Of a stretch of DNA of 40,839 bases, positions 6,493 to 16,618 are shown in pieces. A program made the translations under genes and the position numbers. Source of the DNA: Neisseria sp. (lineage in GTDB: Bacteria; Pseudomonadota; Gammaproteobacteria; Burkholderiales; Neisseriaceae); the NCBI GenBank assembly GCA_030538415.1, contig JAUNTY010000023.1, positions 1 to 40,839 on the forward strand, read 5' to 3'. The notes beneath the pieces are model-generated. The model did not search any database, was not told the DNA's origin, and saw only the letters and a list, made by a program, of their open reading frames with translations. Each line of letters begins with the position of its first letter. Position 1 is the stretch's first letter.

Positions 6493-8571
6493 TCAGCCCA
6501 CTTTGTCGCCCGGCTGTGCGCCTGCGTCCACGTCCAGCAATTTCAGTTTGCCCTCGGCGGTGGCGGCGGAGAGAATCATGCCTTCGCTGATGCCGAATTT
6601 GGCCATTTTGCGCGGGGCGAAGTTGGCAACGGCGATGACCATGCGGCCGTTGAGTTCGGCGGGATTGGGGTAGGAAGCGGCGATGCCGGAGAAAATCACC
6701 CGTTGTTCGAAGCCGAAATCAAGGTCGAATTTCAAGAGCTTGCTGCTGCCTTCCACCGCTTCGCAGTTCAATACTTTGGCCACGCGCATATCGATTTTCA
6801 TAAAGTCGTCGAACGAGGCTTGTTCGACCACAGGGGCGTATTTGCTTTCTTCGGCGGGCGCGGCTTCGGCGGCGGCGATGCTTTGTTTGTTGGCTTCGAT
6901 TAAATCGTCCACTTGTTGTTGCTCCACACGTTGCATTAAATGTTGGTATTTGTTGATGGCATGGCCGTCTGAAAGCGTGGCGGCGGCATCGGCCCAGGTG
7001 AGCGCGGGCAGGTTGAGAAACGCTGCCACGCCCGCGGCCACTTGCGGCAACACGGGGGCGAGGTACACGCTGAGGGTTTTGAAGGCGTTGATCAATTCGC
7101 TGCACACTTCGTGCAGGCGCGCGTCTTGGCCTTCTTGTTTGGCGAGCTCCCACGGTTTGTTGGCATCGACGTATTCGTTGACCGCGTCGGCCAGCGCCAT
7201 GATGTCGCGCAGGGCTTTGGCGTATTCGCGGTTTTCGTAATCGGCGGCGATGCTGTCGCTGTGGGCGGCCAGTTGCGCCAGCAGGGGGCTGTTTGACACG
7301 TCTTTCAGACGGCCTTCAAAGCGTTTGGCGATGAATCCGGCGGCGCGGCTGGCGATGTTGATGTATTTGCCGACCAAATCGCTGTTCACGCGGGCAATAA
7401 AATCGGCGAGGTTCAAGTCGATGTCTTCGATGCGGCTGTTGAGCTTGGCGGCAATGTAGTAGCGCATCCACTCGGGGTTGAGCTTTTGGTCGAGGTAGGA
7501 TTTGGCGGTGATAAACGTGCCGCGCGATTTCGACATTTTTTGGCCGTCGACGGTGAGGAAACCGTGGGCGAATACGCCGGTGGGCACGCGGTGGCCGCTG
7601 TATTGCAGCATGGCCGGCCAAAAAAGGGCGTGGAAATAGAGAATATCCTTGCCGATAAAGTGATACATCTCGGCGTCGCTGCCCGCTTTGAAAAAGTCGT
7701 CAAAATCCACGCCGATGCGGTCGCACAGGTTTTTGAACGAGGCCATATAGCCCACCGGCGCATCCAGCCATACATAGAAATATTTGCCCGGCGCATCGGG
7801 AATTTCAAAGCCGAAATAGGGCGCATCGCGGGAAATGTCCCAATCGCTGAGGCCGCCTTCGCCGTTTTCGTCGGGGCTCAACCATTCTTTCATTTTGTTC
7901 AAGGCTTCGGGCTGCAAATGCGGCTGCACGCGGCCGTCGGCCAGGGTGGTGCTGCCCGAAGTCCAGCTTTGCAGGAAATCCACGCAGTCGCCGAGCTTGA
8001 AGAAGAAATGTTCGCTTTCTTTCAATACGGGCGTGGCGCCGGAAATGGCGGAATAAGGGTTAATCAGCTCGGTGGGCGAATAGGTGGTGCCGCAGACTTC
8101 GCAGTTGTCGCCGTATTGGTCTTTGGCGTGGCATTTCGGGCATTCGCCTTTGACGAAGCGGTCGGGCAGGAACATGTTTTTTTCGGGGTCGAAAAGCTGC
8201 TCGATGGTGCGGCTTTCGATTTTGCCGTTGGCTTTGAGGGCGCGGTAAATCTGCTCGGAATAGGCTTTGTTTTCGGGCGAATGGGTGCTGTAATAATTGT
8301 CGTAGCCGATGCCGAAGCCGGTAAAGTCGGCCAGATGCTCTTCGCGCACGCGGGCAATCATGTCTTCCGGCGACACGCCTTGTTTTTGCGCCGCCAGCAT
8401 CACCGGCGTGCCGTGGGTATCGTCGGCGCAGCAGTAATAGCATTCGTGGCCGCGCAGCTTTTGAAAGCGCACCCAGATGTCGGTTTGGATGTGTTCGACC
8501 ATGTGGCCTAAGTGGATGCTGCCGTTGGCATAGGGCAGCGCGGAGGTAACGAGGATTTTGCGTGGGGTCAT
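6493..8571 (-). CDS. metG: Methionyl-tRNA synthetase
   Basis: This 692-residue class I aminoacyl-tRNA synthetase charges tRNA-Met in the cytoplasm. The HIGH-type motif is HLGHM (20-24). The zinc-knuckle pairs CPKC and CEVC lie in the connective peptide, and the catalytic KMSKSRG loop follows [11 protein letters not shown]. An OB-fold tRNA-binding domain ([32 protein letters not shown]) forms the last 110 residues, as in dimeric long MetRS such as that of E. coli. The start at 8571 ([17 protein letters not shown]) fits the family; an in-frame ATG seven codons earlier is less likely. A DUS lies inside the gene near 7310 and encodes GRLK. Confidence 0.97.
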   Translation of the reverse strand: MTPRKILVTSALPYANGSIHLGHMVEHIQTDIWVRFQKLRGHECYYCCADDTHGTPVMLAAQKQGVSPEDMIARVREEHLADFTGFGIGYDNYYSTHSPENKAYSEQIYRALKANGKIESRTIEQLFDPEKNMFLPDRFVKGECPKCHAKDQYGDNCEVCGTTYSPTELINPYSAISGATPVLKESEHFFFKLGDCVDFLQSWTSGSTTLADGRVQPHLQPEALNKMKEWLSPDENGEGGLSDWDISRDAPYFGFEIPDAPGKYFYVWLDAPVGYMASFKNLCDRIGVDFDDFFKAGSDAEMYHFIGKDILYFHALFWPAMLQYSGHRVPTGVFAHGFLTVDGQKMSKSRGTFITAKSYLDQKLNPEWMRYYIAAKLNSRIEDIDLNLADFIARVNSDLVGKYINIASRAAGFIAKRFEGRLKDVSNSPLLAQLAAHSDSIAADYENREYAKALRDIMALADAVNEYVDANKPWELAKQEGQDARLHEVCSELINAFKTLSVYLAPVLPQVAAGVAAFLNLPALTWADAAATLSDGHAINKYQHLMQRVEQQQVDDLIEANKQSIAAAEAAPAEESKYAPVVEQASFDDFMKIDMRVAKVLNCEAVEGSSKLLKFDLDFGFEQRVIFSGIAASYPNPAELNGRMVIAVANFAPRKMAKFGISEGMILSAATAEGKLKLLDVDAGAQPGDKVG

Positions 8572-8651
8572 GTTTGGCGTGTTCCGAAACAATAATTCTG
8601 ATGGCGTGGATTATAGCGTTTTTCAGACGGCCTTGGGGTTTGTCGGCATGA

Positions 8652-8725
8652 TATAGTCGTTTCGTCAGATTGAGACAAGGCAGCAAGGCGCAGCAACGCT
8701 GTACCAAACTAACGGAACGACTATA
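8652..8725. mobile_element. Mini Correia-type element (type B, core deleted)
   Basis: This 74-bp copy has ends TATAGTCGTTTCG and CGGAACGACTATA. The central AGACAGTACAGATAGTACGG part of the core is missing. It lies between the divergent metG and MFS genes. The remaining gap (8572-8896) has DUS copies and AT-rich sequence, but I saw no convincing promoter. Confidence 0.8.
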
Positions 8726-8896
8726 AAAGGCCGTCTGAAAGCTGGCAGCCGGTTTGATGCAGGTAAATTTTTATGCGGATAAATATTTTTATCGGTTGCT
8801 TTTTGTTACACTGCCGAATCGGCTGCGTTTATGACAGCCGCCACAACAATAAGCAAAACGTCTCGCTCCCGATTATTGTCAACCGAGAGTGCTATC

Positions 8897-10135
8897 ATGA
8901 ACAAAAATACCGGCATCAAGGCCGCGCTGTTTATCAATTATTTTGTGTTTGCCATCTTGCTCAACAGCGTGGGCATCGTTATCAAGCAATCGCTGGCCAA
9001 CTACGGCGTCACCGAAACCGAGGCCAGCATTCTGGAAGCGTTTAAAGATTTGCCCATCGCTTTCGTTTCTTTTTTCGTGGCTTCTTTTTTGCCCAAATTC
9101 GGCTATAAAAACAGCATGCTGCTGGGCTTGGCGCTGGTATTCGGCGCCTGCCTGTATATGTATTTCGGCAACAGCTTCGGCAGCGCCAAGGTATTGTTTG
9201 CCACCATCGGCGTATCGTTTGCACTGATTAAAGTATCGGTGTATTCGATGATCGGCCTCTTTACCCGCAGCAAGGAAGAGCACAACACCATGATGAGCTC
9301 GGTGGAAGGCTTTTTCATGGTAGGCATCGCTTCGGCCTATTTTATTTTCCCGGCTTTTTTCGATGCGGCCAATCCTGATGCCTGGCTGCGCGTTTATCTC
9401 TTGCTGGCGGGCTTGGTGGCGCTGGCGTTTTTGCTGCTGCTGTTTTCCAGAATGGATGTGGCGATTCCGAAAAGCGAAGGCAGCGCCGCCGAAGATTTTA
9501 TGGGCATGATCAAGCTGATTGCGCTGCCTTTGGTGATGTTTTTCGTGTTGAGCGCATTTTTGTTTGTGATGGTCGAGCAAGGCATCATGACCTGGCTGCC
9601 CACGTTTAACGAGCGCGTGTTATCACTCTCCGACACCCTCAGCGTGCAGATGGCCAGCATTCTGGCGCTTTCGCTGGCCGCCGGCCGCTTTCTGGCCGGG
9701 CAGCTGGTGAAAAAAATCCACTGGACGCATTTGCTGACCGTGTGTCTATTGGTGGCGATGGGCATCGTGGCTTTCGTATTGCCGCGCGCGCTGGGCTACG
9801 AAGCCTCGCCCGTGCACCGTTTCAGCGATATTCCGCTGATTGGTTTCGTGTTTCCGCTCATCGGCCTCTTTATCGCGCCGGTGTATCCGCTGATTGCCTC
9901 AGCCACGCTCTCGGCGCTGCCGCAGAAAATGCACAGCGCCATGACCGGCCTGATTGTGATTTTCTCGGCGCTGGGCGGCACGCTCGGCTCGCGCATCATC
10001 GGCATGCTGTTTGAGCATGTGGGCGGCGCCAAAGCCTTTTATTTCATGATTATTCCGATGACCCTGCTGATTATCGCCCTGTGGTTGCTGAATAAATTTA
10101 TCAAGGATTACGAACATGCGCATCAACAAAACTGA
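8897..10135 (+). CDS. MFS permease, likely sugar (trehalose) transporter
   Basis: This is a 412-residue inner-membrane protein with about 12 hydrophobic helices in two halves around a polar loop (FSRMDVAIPKSEGSAAEDFMG), the major facilitator layout. Its 3' end overlaps the trehalase start by 20 bases in another frame, and the trehalase ribosome binding site lies inside this gene. The two are thus one translationally coupled unit, which suggests that this permease brings in trehalose or another trehalase substrate. That role is inference from context, since MFS sequence alone does not fix the substrate. The ATG at 8897 (MNKNTGIKAALFINYFVF, with GAGAG upstream) is preferred over an in-frame ATG at 8831 that adds a polar extension. 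Confidence 0.85.
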   Translation: MNKNTGIKAALFINYFVFAILLNSVGIVIKQSLANYGVTETEASILEAFKDLPIAFVSFFVASFLPKFGYKNSMLLGLALVFGACLYMYFGNSFGSAKVLFATIGVSFALIKVSVYSMIGLFTRSKEEHNTMMSSVEGFFMVGIASAYFIFPAFFDAANPDAWLRVYLLLAGLVALAFLLLLFSRMDVAIPKSEGSAAEDFMGMIKLIALPLVMFFVLSAFLFVMVEQGIMTWLPTFNERVLSLSDTLSVQMASILALSLAAGRFLAGQLVKKIHWTHLLTVCLLVAMGIVAFVLPRALGYEASPVHRFSDIPLIGFVFPLIGLFIAPVYPLIASATLSALPQKMHSAMTGLIVIFSALGGTLGSRIIGMLFEHVGGAKAFYFMIIPMTLLIIALWLLNKFIKDYEHAHQQN

Positions 10136-11936
10136 CACCCTCAAAGCCCTGCTGGCGCAGGAAGACACCGACGGCAGCCGCACCATCACCGTGGAAGACC
10201 AAGGCCCGAAAAGCTTTACCGTCATCGGTGACAACGGCGACACCCTCGCAGTAAACGGCACTTACCATCTGGCCAACTTGTTGCAGGAAATCTGGCTCGG
10301 GCAAGGTGAAATCAATCCCGCCAACATTACCCAGCCGCCGCTAGAGCGCATCGATTACCTGATGCGCACGCATTATTGGCGCACGCTCACCCGCCGCATG
10401 GATGCGGATAACGTATTGGCGGTGTTGTTCGACGAAAAGCGCAGCAGCGACAAAGGCTATTTATATGTGCCCGCAGCCGATTCAGACGGCCTCGAATACT
10501 ACCGCCGCATCACCGCCACGCATGCCAATATCGAAGTGGTGCCGCTGCCCGCGCCGCCTTTGTCGGCCGAATATCTGCAAAGCATCGAGCATAAGCCCGG
10601 CCTTCTCGCGTTGAAATACGATGCCGAAAGCGGCCAGCCGCTGCCTTATGTGGTGCCGGGCGGGCGTTTCAACGAAATGTATGGCTGGGACAGCTATTTC
10701 ATCGCGCTGGGCCTTTTGCAGCACGGCGAATACGAGCTGGCGCAAGGCATGCTGGAAAACATGGCCTACCAAATCAAATACTACGGCAAAATGCTCAACG
10801 CCAACCGCAGCTATTACCTCACCCGCTCGCAGCCGCCTTTCTACACCCCGTATCTGGCCGCCTTTATGGCCGCCTGCGGCGGGCGCGTATCGCGCGAATG
10901 GCTGGCCGAGCATTTGGCCATCGCCATTGCCGAATACGAAACCGTGTGGATGAATCCGGCCACCCGCCTCACCCCCATCGGCCTCAACCGCTATTTCGGC
11001 GAGGGCAAAGGCCGCCCGAAAGAAACCGAGCCCGGCCATTTCGATTTCGAATTGCAAAAATATGCCGACAAACACGGCATTGATGTGCGCGAATTTGAAA
11101 AACAGTATGACGAAGGCCGCATCATCGAGCCCGAGCTTGACCGCTATTTCGTGCACGACCGCAGCATGCGCGAAAGCGGCCACGACACCACCACCCGTTT
11201 CGACAACGTATGCGCCGATTTGGCCTGCGTGGATGTAAACAGCATTCTTTACCGCGTGGAAACCGATATCGCCACGCTGATTGAGCAATATTTCGACGGC
11301 AGCTTCGATTGTCAGGGCAAAAGCCACGGCAGCGCTGATTGGCGCGAACAAGCGGCCAAACGCCGGGCGCTGATGCAGCAATACCTCTGGAACGAAGCCG
11401 ACGGCAGCTTTTACGACTACAACGTCGCCACAAGCGCACAACAGCCGTTTTTATCCGCCACCAATCTGCTGCCCCTGTGGGCGGGCTGCTGCACGCAGGC
11501 GCAAGCTGAAAAATTGGTGCAAACCCAATTGCCCAAGCTGCTGCAAACCGGCGGCATCATGTCGGCGCAAGTGTGCAGCGATGCGCCCGGCCCCGAGCGC
11601 CAATGGGACGGCCCCTACGGCTGGGCGCCGCATCAGATTCTGATTTGGGAAGGCTTGCAACGCTACGGCTTTGAAGCCGAGGCGCAACAGGCCGCTTTCG
11701 CCTGGTTGCAGATGATTGTGCGCGCGGCGGTGGAATACAACGGCCTGATTACCGAAAAATTCAACGTGCAAAAAGCCTCGCACAAAGTGGATGCCGAATA
11801 CGGCAATGTCGGCGCTGCGTTTGAATACGTGCCCGCCGGCGGCTTCGGCTGGACCAACGCCTCCTTCCTGCTCGGCCTGCATTATCTGGACGAAGCGCAA
11901 AAAGCGGCGCTCAACCGCTTGGGCGAGGCCGATTGA
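10116..11936 (+). CDS. GH37 alpha,alpha-trehalase resembling the fungal neutral type
   Basis: This 606-residue protein has no signal peptide and is therefore probably a cytoplasmic trehalase that hydrolyses trehalose to two glucose. The first family signature is PGGRFNEMYGWDSYF (near residue 180) and the second is QWDGPYGWAP (near residue 495). Between them lie NANRSYYLTRSQPPF and HDRSMRESGHDTTTRF (near 345-360). The Asp in SGHD is the expected general acid. The SGHDTT wording recalls cytosolic fungal neutral trehalases rather than the SGWDFSSRW wording of E. coli TreA/TreF. The N-terminal calcium-binding and regulatory part of the fungal enzymes is absent. AAGGA lies 8 bases before the ATG at 10116, which overlaps the end of the upstream MFS gene. 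A DUS hairpin follows after a mini-CREE. Confidence 0.93.
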   Translation: MRINKTDTLKALLAQEDTDGSRTITVEDQGPKSFTVIGDNGDTLAVNGTYHLANLLQEIWLGQGEINPANITQPPLERIDYLMRTHYWRTLTRRMDADNVLAVLFDEKRSSDKGYLYVPAADSDGLEYYRRITATHANIEVVPLPAPPLSAEYLQSIEHKPGLLALKYDAESGQPLPYVVPGGRFNEMYGWDSYFIALGLLQHGEYELAQGMLENMAYQIKYYGKMLNANRSYYLTRSQPPFYTPYLAAFMAACGGRVSREWLAEHLAIAIAEYETVWMNPATRLTPIGLNRYFGEGKGRPKETEPGHFDFELQKYADKHGIDVREFEKQYDEGRIIEPELDRYFVHDRSMRESGHDTTTRFDNVCADLACVDVNSILYRVETDIATLIEQYFDGSFDCQGKSHGSADWREQAAKRRALMQQYLWNEADGSFYDYNVATSAQQPFLSATNLLPLWAGCCTQAQAEKLVQTQLPKLLQTGGIMSAQVCSDAPGPERQWDGPYGWAPHQILIWEGLQRYGFEAEAQQAAFAWLQMIVRAAVEYNGLITEKFNVQKASHKVDAEYGNVGAAFEYVPAGGFGWTNASFLLGLHYLDEAQKAALNRLGEAD

Positions 11937-11954
11937 TGCCACTTTTACCGATGG

Positions 11955-12029
11955 TATAGTCGAAGAAATGAGATTCTGATACAAGGCGGCGAACCAACGC
12001 CGTAGCAGAAACTGATTTCTCCGACTATA
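11955..12029. mobile_element. Mini Correia-type element (type A, core deleted)
   Basis: A 75-bp copy with ends TATAGTCGAAGAAATGAG and ATTTCTCCGACTATA. The core is shortened so that GGCGGCGA runs directly into ACCAACGCCG. It lies just downstream of the trehalase stop. Confidence 0.82.
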
Positions 12030-12030
12030 A

Positions 12031-12084
12031 AAAGAGGCCGTCTGAATGGTTAGGCAAGCTTGCCAACCATTCAGACGGCCTCTT
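12031..12084. terminator. Long bidirectional inverted-DUS terminator
   Basis: AAAGAGGCCGTCTGAATGGT and its complement, extended by GGCAAGCTTGCC in the centre, form a long hairpin with one bulged A. It sits between the convergent trehalase and pncC genes, with A- and T-runs on both sides. Confidence 0.8.
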
Positions 12085-12096
12085 TATGCTTGCGGC

Positions 12097-12588
12097 TTAT
12101 ACGGCAGGCAAACCTTCTTCCGCCGCCATTTTTTCAGACAGAAAAACCAACGCGTATTCCACCGCCTGCGCACGAACCGCATCGCGACTGCCTTCAAACA
12201 GCGCGGCTTTCGCCCAGATGTGTTGCTTGTCGGCAAGGCCGAACCACACGGTGCCCACCGGTTTTTCGTCGCTGCCGCCGGTCGGCCCGGCGATGCCGGA
12301 GATGCTCAGCGCGAAATCGGCCTTGGCGGCCAGCAGCGCGCCCAAAGCCATTTCGCGCACGGTTTCTTCGCTGACCGCGCCGTAATAATCCAGCGTGGCC
12401 GGATTCACGCCCAACAGCTGCTGCTTGGCTTCGTTGCTGTAGGTGACGAAGCCCATGTCAAACCAGGCCGAGCTGCCGGAGATGCGGGTCAGCTCGGCGG
12501 CGAGCAGACCGCCGGTGCAGGATTCGGCGCAGGTGACGGTGTGGTTGTGTGCGAGCAGGCGGGCGGTAACGGCTTCGAGGGTGTTCAT
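12097..12588 (-). CDS. pncC: CinA-family nicotinamide-nucleotide amidohydrolase
   Basis: This 163-residue stand-alone CinA C-terminal domain has the length of E. coli PncC. Enzymes of this family deamidate nicotinamide mononucleotide to nicotinate mononucleotide in the cytoplasm, recycling NAD breakdown products. The family pattern is clear: CAESCTGGLLAAELT near residues 19-33, then VSEETVREMALGA and the glycine-rich GIAGPTGGSDEKPVGTV loop. The N-terminal MoCF-like domain of full CinA is absent, as in other PncC proteins. It lies downstream of ftsX on the same strand, with a 338-bp gap and probably its own promoter (TATAAT on the minus strand at 12867-12862). Confidence 0.88.
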   Translation of the reverse strand: MNTLEAVTARLLAHNHTVTCAESCTGGLLAAELTRISGSSAWFDMGFVTYSNEAKQQLLGVNPATLDYYGAVSEETVREMALGALLAAKADFALSISGIAGPTGGSDEKPVGTVWFGLADKQHIWAKAALFEGSRDAVRAQAVEYALVFLSEKMAAEEGLPAV

Positions 12589-12683
12589 GTGTGTGCTTTC
12601 GTGGAAAGTGGAGCGGATTGGTTTTGGGGCGGAAGGGAAGCAGGTTGCCGAAGTTTAAAATGTTGCCGATATTCGGCGGTTTT

Positions 12684-12706
12684 GTAGCGTGGGCTCTGTC
12701 CACGAA
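12684..12706. repeat. GTAGCGTGGGCTCTGTCCACG repeat copy
   Basis: This copy matches the unit at 2676-2698 at 22 of 23 bases. It lies in the 12589-12926 gap, which also holds DUS sequences, a minus-strand TATAAT (12867-12862) and a 23-codon minus-strand open frame that I could not support as a gene. Confidence 0.55.
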
Positions 12707-12926
12707 ATCCGGCTTTGATGAGCGGGAAACCATGCTCGAACCATAAAAATCTTTTCAGACGGCCTGAAATTCGGCTCTCGCTAAGGAGGTGGCAAACGGC
12801 ACGTTGCATCAGGCGGTTCATCCGGAAGAGCCGTTGTCGTCACGGGCGTCATCCCATCCCGATTATAGCAAAAGCCGTCTGCAACGGAATCGTTCAGACG
12901 GCCTCTCGTTTGCCAATACAAACCGC

Positions 12927-13841
12927 CTAGCGTTTCGCCTTGAAGCTCAACAAATGCTGCTGCGTCGCCAGCCAGGCGCCGCCGATGCCCAGCGCGGTGA
13001 CGATGGCGAGCACCAGCAGGATTTCCCACCAGTGGAAAAAGCGCCAGGCCAGATTGATGCCGTAGGGTTGGAAAATCTGGTTCACCAAGGGTTGGCTGGC
13101 GTTCATCAGCCAGGCGCAGAGAGCGAGGGAAACGGCGGTGGACAACACGCTCTGCCAGGCCGCTTGGTATAAAAACGGGCGGCGGATAAACGAAGCGGGC
13201 GCGCCCAAGAGCTTGGTGATTTCGATTTCTTCCTTGCGGCTCAAGATTTGCAGGCGGATGGTGTTGTGCGCCACCAACACAAAGGCCACACTGAGGGTAA
13301 TGGCGAGAAACCAGAAAATCTTGTGCACGAAATCGTTGATCTGATACAGCGTCTGCATCCATTCGGTGTCGAGCTTGGCCGATTCCACCATCGGCAGTTT
13401 GGCCAAATCGTCTTGCAATGCGTTCATTTCGTCGGGCGTCGCGCCACGGTCGGGGCTGACGATAAATACGTCGGGCAGCGGGTTTTCATCCAGCATCGAC
13501 ACCAAATCCTGGCCACCCATACTTTGCTGCAATTCCTCCAGCCCTTTATGCTTGCCGACAAATTCGCTTTTTTCGATGCGGGTGTCTTCGGCGAGCAGGG
13601 TTTTCACCGCTTCACTGTCCACCTCATCGGCGCCGAGTTCCATATAGAGGGTAATCTGCGGCGCTTCGTTGAGCTTGCCGAGCACGGCCTGACCGCTCTG
13701 CACGCCGAGGTAGAGCGCCAGGGGCAGCGTCATCGCAATCGCCAGCATCAACAGAATCAGCAGCGTGGCAAACGGCTGGCGGATAAAGTGGCGGGCGGCA
13801 TGGCGGGCGGATTCGAGGTGGAGCGAGAGATAATGCTTCAT
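12927..13841 (-). CDS. ftsX: Cell division protein FtsX
   Basis: This 304-residue inner-membrane partner of FtsE links the divisome to control of peptidoglycan hydrolases. The layout is characteristic: a short cytoplasmic N-terminus, TM1 (FATLLILLMLAIAMTLPLALYLG, about 24-46), a periplasmic domain of about 110 residues, then three C-terminal helices (KIFWFLAITLSVAFVLVAHNTI; SVLSTAVSLALCAWLM; EILLVLAIVTALGIGGAWL). The segment LSRKEEIEITKLLGAPASFIRRPFL is the usual FtsX/MacB coupling loop. The ATG at 13841 overlaps the ftsE stop in an ATGA arrangement, so the pair is translationally coupled. The longer frame up to 14054 is out-of-frame ftsE sequence and is not used. Confidence 0.95.
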   Translation of the reverse strand: MKHYLSLHLESARHAARHFIRQPFATLLILLMLAIAMTLPLALYLGVQSGQAVLGKLNEAPQITLYMELGADEVDSEAVKTLLAEDTRIEKSEFVGKHKGLEELQQSMGGQDLVSMLDENPLPDVFIVSPDRGATPDEMNALQDDLAKLPMVESAKLDTEWMQTLYQINDFVHKIFWFLAITLSVAFVLVAHNTIRLQILSRKEEIEITKLLGAPASFIRRPFLYQAAWQSVLSTAVSLALCAWLMNASQPLVNQIFQPYGINLAWRFFHWWEILLVLAIVTALGIGGAWLATQQHLLSFKAKR

Positions 13842-14491
13842 GCGGCGAACCTGCCTTCCTGCAAACGCAAAATGCGGTGGCCGTAGTCGGCCATCAGCGT
13901 TTCGTCGTGGGCGGCGACGATGACGGTGGTGCCCGCTTCGTGAAAGGTTTTGAACAATTCCATGATGTCGAGGGCGTAGGCGCGGTCGAGGTTGGCGGAA
14001 GGTTCGTCGGCAATCAGCAAGCTCGGCTGGTGCACCACCGCGCGGGCGATGCACAAACGCTGCTGTTCGCCGCCCGAAAGCGTAATCGGATCGGCCAGCT
14101 CGCGCCCGCCCAAGCCGACTTTTTCAATCGCCACCCGCGCGCGCTTTTCGGCTTGCGCACGGTCGTAGCCGATGATGCGCAAGGGCAGCAACACGTTTTG
14201 CAACACATTGCGGTCAAACAGGATTTTGTGGTCTTGGAAAACAATGCCGATGTGTTGGCGCAGAAAGCCGATTTGGTTGTCGTTGAGATTGCCGATGTCT
14301 TGTTTGTTCATCCACACCTTGCCGGTGGTGGGCTTGGTGATGCCGGCAATCAGTTTGAGAATGGTCGATTTGCCCGCGCCGGAATGGCCGGCCACGAAAA
14401 TCATCTCGCCCTTGCCGATGTTGAAGCTGACGTTTTTCAGCGCGTGAAAACCGCCGGGGTAGGTTTTGGAAACTTGCTCGAAACGGATCAT
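13838..14491 (-). CDS. ftsE: Cell division ATP-binding protein FtsE
   Basis: This 217-residue ABC ATPase pairs with FtsX at the septum. Walker A is GHSGAGKST, the signature is LSGGEQQRLCIARA, Walker B is LLIADEP with SANLD after it, and the switch His is in VAAHDE. The opening MIRFEQVSKTYPGG is typical of FtsE and fixes the start at 14491. The frame continues upstream through a DUS, but that extension is not family sequence. It is the first gene of the ftsE-ftsX unit. An inverted-DUS pair lies just upstream. Confidence 0.95.
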   Translation of the reverse strand: MIRFEQVSKTYPGGFHALKNVSFNIGKGEMIFVAGHSGAGKSTILKLIAGITKPTTGKVWMNKQDIGNLNDNQIGFLRQHIGIVFQDHKILFDRNVLQNVLLPLRIIGYDRAQAEKRARVAIEKVGLGGRELADPITLSGGEQQRLCIARAVVHQPSLLIADEPSANLDRAYALDIMELFKTFHEAGTTVIVAAHDETLMADYGHRILRLQEGRFAA

Positions 14492-14516
14492 GGTTTTGCC
14501 CGGAAATAAAAACAGG

Positions 14517-14557
14517 GTTTCAGACGGCCTCAGGCAATTCATGAGGCCGTCTGAAAA
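14517..14557. repeat. Inverted DUS pair upstream of ftsE
   Basis: TTTCAGACGGCCTC and GAGGCCGTCTGAAA face each other about 13 bases apart, 25 bases upstream of the ftsE ATG. It may form a hairpin in the ftsE leader. No upstream minus-strand gene is near enough to need a terminator here. Confidence 0.5.
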
Positions 14558-14647
14558 GAATGGTGTGGCAGGCTGATGTCTGCGTGGTGCCGCGCATCAG
14601 CAAAGCCGCTCACAGTATGACCGATTATACAGAATATCGTTGCAATA

Positions 14648-14676
14648 TTCAGTTGGCCGTCTGAATCCTTTATAAT
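14648..14676 (+). promoter_or_regulatory. Possible promoter of the ibaG-murA region
   Basis: A perfect TATAAT (14671-14676) lies 17 bases downstream of a weak -35 (TTCAGT, 14648-14653) and 35 bases upstream of the small-gene ATG. The spacer and the region just after the -10 both contain GCCGTCTGAA, so the promoter is embedded in DUS copies. Confidence 0.45.
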
Positions 14677-14711
14677 GGCCGTCTGAAAAACCAACGCCAA
14701 AAGGAAGCCCC

Positions 14712-14960
14712 ATGCTCTCGCCCGAACAAGTCAAGGAAATGATTGCCGCCGTCGCCCCCTGCGAACACATCGAAGTGGAAGGCGACGGCCACCACTTTTT
14801 CGCCCACATCGTTTCATCGGCCTTTGAAGGCAAAGCCCGCCTCGCCCGCCACCGCCTGATTAAAGACGGCCTGAAAGAGAAACTCGCCAGCAACGAATTG
14901 CACGCGCTTTCCATCACCACCGCCGCCACCCCTGCGGAATGGGCGGCCAAGCAGCAATAA
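14712..14960 (+). CDS. ibaG: BolA/IbaG-family protein
   Basis: This 82-residue cytosolic protein shows the BolA fold pattern: helix, VEGDGHHFFAHIVSSAFEGKARLARHRLIKDGL, helix. The conserved HR pair and the His in GDGHHF are potential [2Fe-2S] ligands shared with monothiol glutaredoxins. Its place immediately upstream of murA is the same as that of ibaG (yrbA) in E. coli, so IbaG is a better name than BolA. Gene context rather than sequence decides between the two. AAGGA lies before the ATG. The gap to murA is 177 bases and includes a second TATAAT. Confidence 0.85.
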   Translation: MLSPEQVKEMIAAVAPCEHIEVEGDGHHFFAHIVSSAFEGKARLARHRLIKDGLKEKLASNELHALSITTAATPAEWAAKQQ

Positions 14961-16388
<1,428 letters not shown>

Positions 16389-16407
16389 TACGCCCTGTCA
16401 TCAGCAA

Positions 16408-16444
16408 GAGGCCGTCTGAACATGTTTTTCAGACGGCCTCTTTT
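16408..16444 (+). terminator. Inverted-DUS terminator after murA
   Basis: AGAGGCCGTCTGAA and TTCAGACGGCCTCT form a 14-bp stem with a short loop, followed by TTTT. Confidence 0.8.
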
Positions 16445-16491
16445 GTTTGGCTTGCACCTGTGTGTGCGGGTGAAGGGATAATGTTGTCAAA

Positions 16492-16563
16492 TATAGTCGG
16501 AGAAATCAGTTGCTGATACAAGGCGAGCCAACGCCGTATCAAAAACTGATTTCTCCGACTATA
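16492..16563. mobile_element. Mini Correia-type element (type A, core deleted)
   Basis: A 72-bp copy with ends TATAGTCGGAGAAATCAG and GATTTCTCCGACTATA. The core has lost the segment between its two CAAGGCG direct repeats. It lies 104 bases downstream of murA. Confidence 0.82.
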
Positions 16564-16618
16564 TTGTCCGCAACGCTCCCGCTTTCAGACGGCCTTGGCA
16601 TGTCAGCGGCCGCCCAGA

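Noticed and set aside
8172-8178. T7 run in metG as a phase-variation tract
   Set aside because: Short A/T runs of this length are common and metG is essential, so switching is not plausible.
7486-8511. 341-codon plus-strand open frame
   Set aside because: Shadow of metG on the opposite strand, with no recognisable domain.
12781-12852. 23-codon minus-strand open frame (MTPVTTTALPDEPP...) just after a TATAAT, resembling a Thr-rich leader peptide
   Set aside because: No amino-acid biosynthesis gene follows (pncC does), no attenuator hairpins are evident, and the -35 is poor. It could be a real small peptide, but support is too thin.
12789-13172. Plus-strand open frame starting with GTG just after an AAGGAGG sequence
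   Set aside because: Most of it is antisense to ftsX and the composition is not protein-like. The SD-like string overlaps the start itself.
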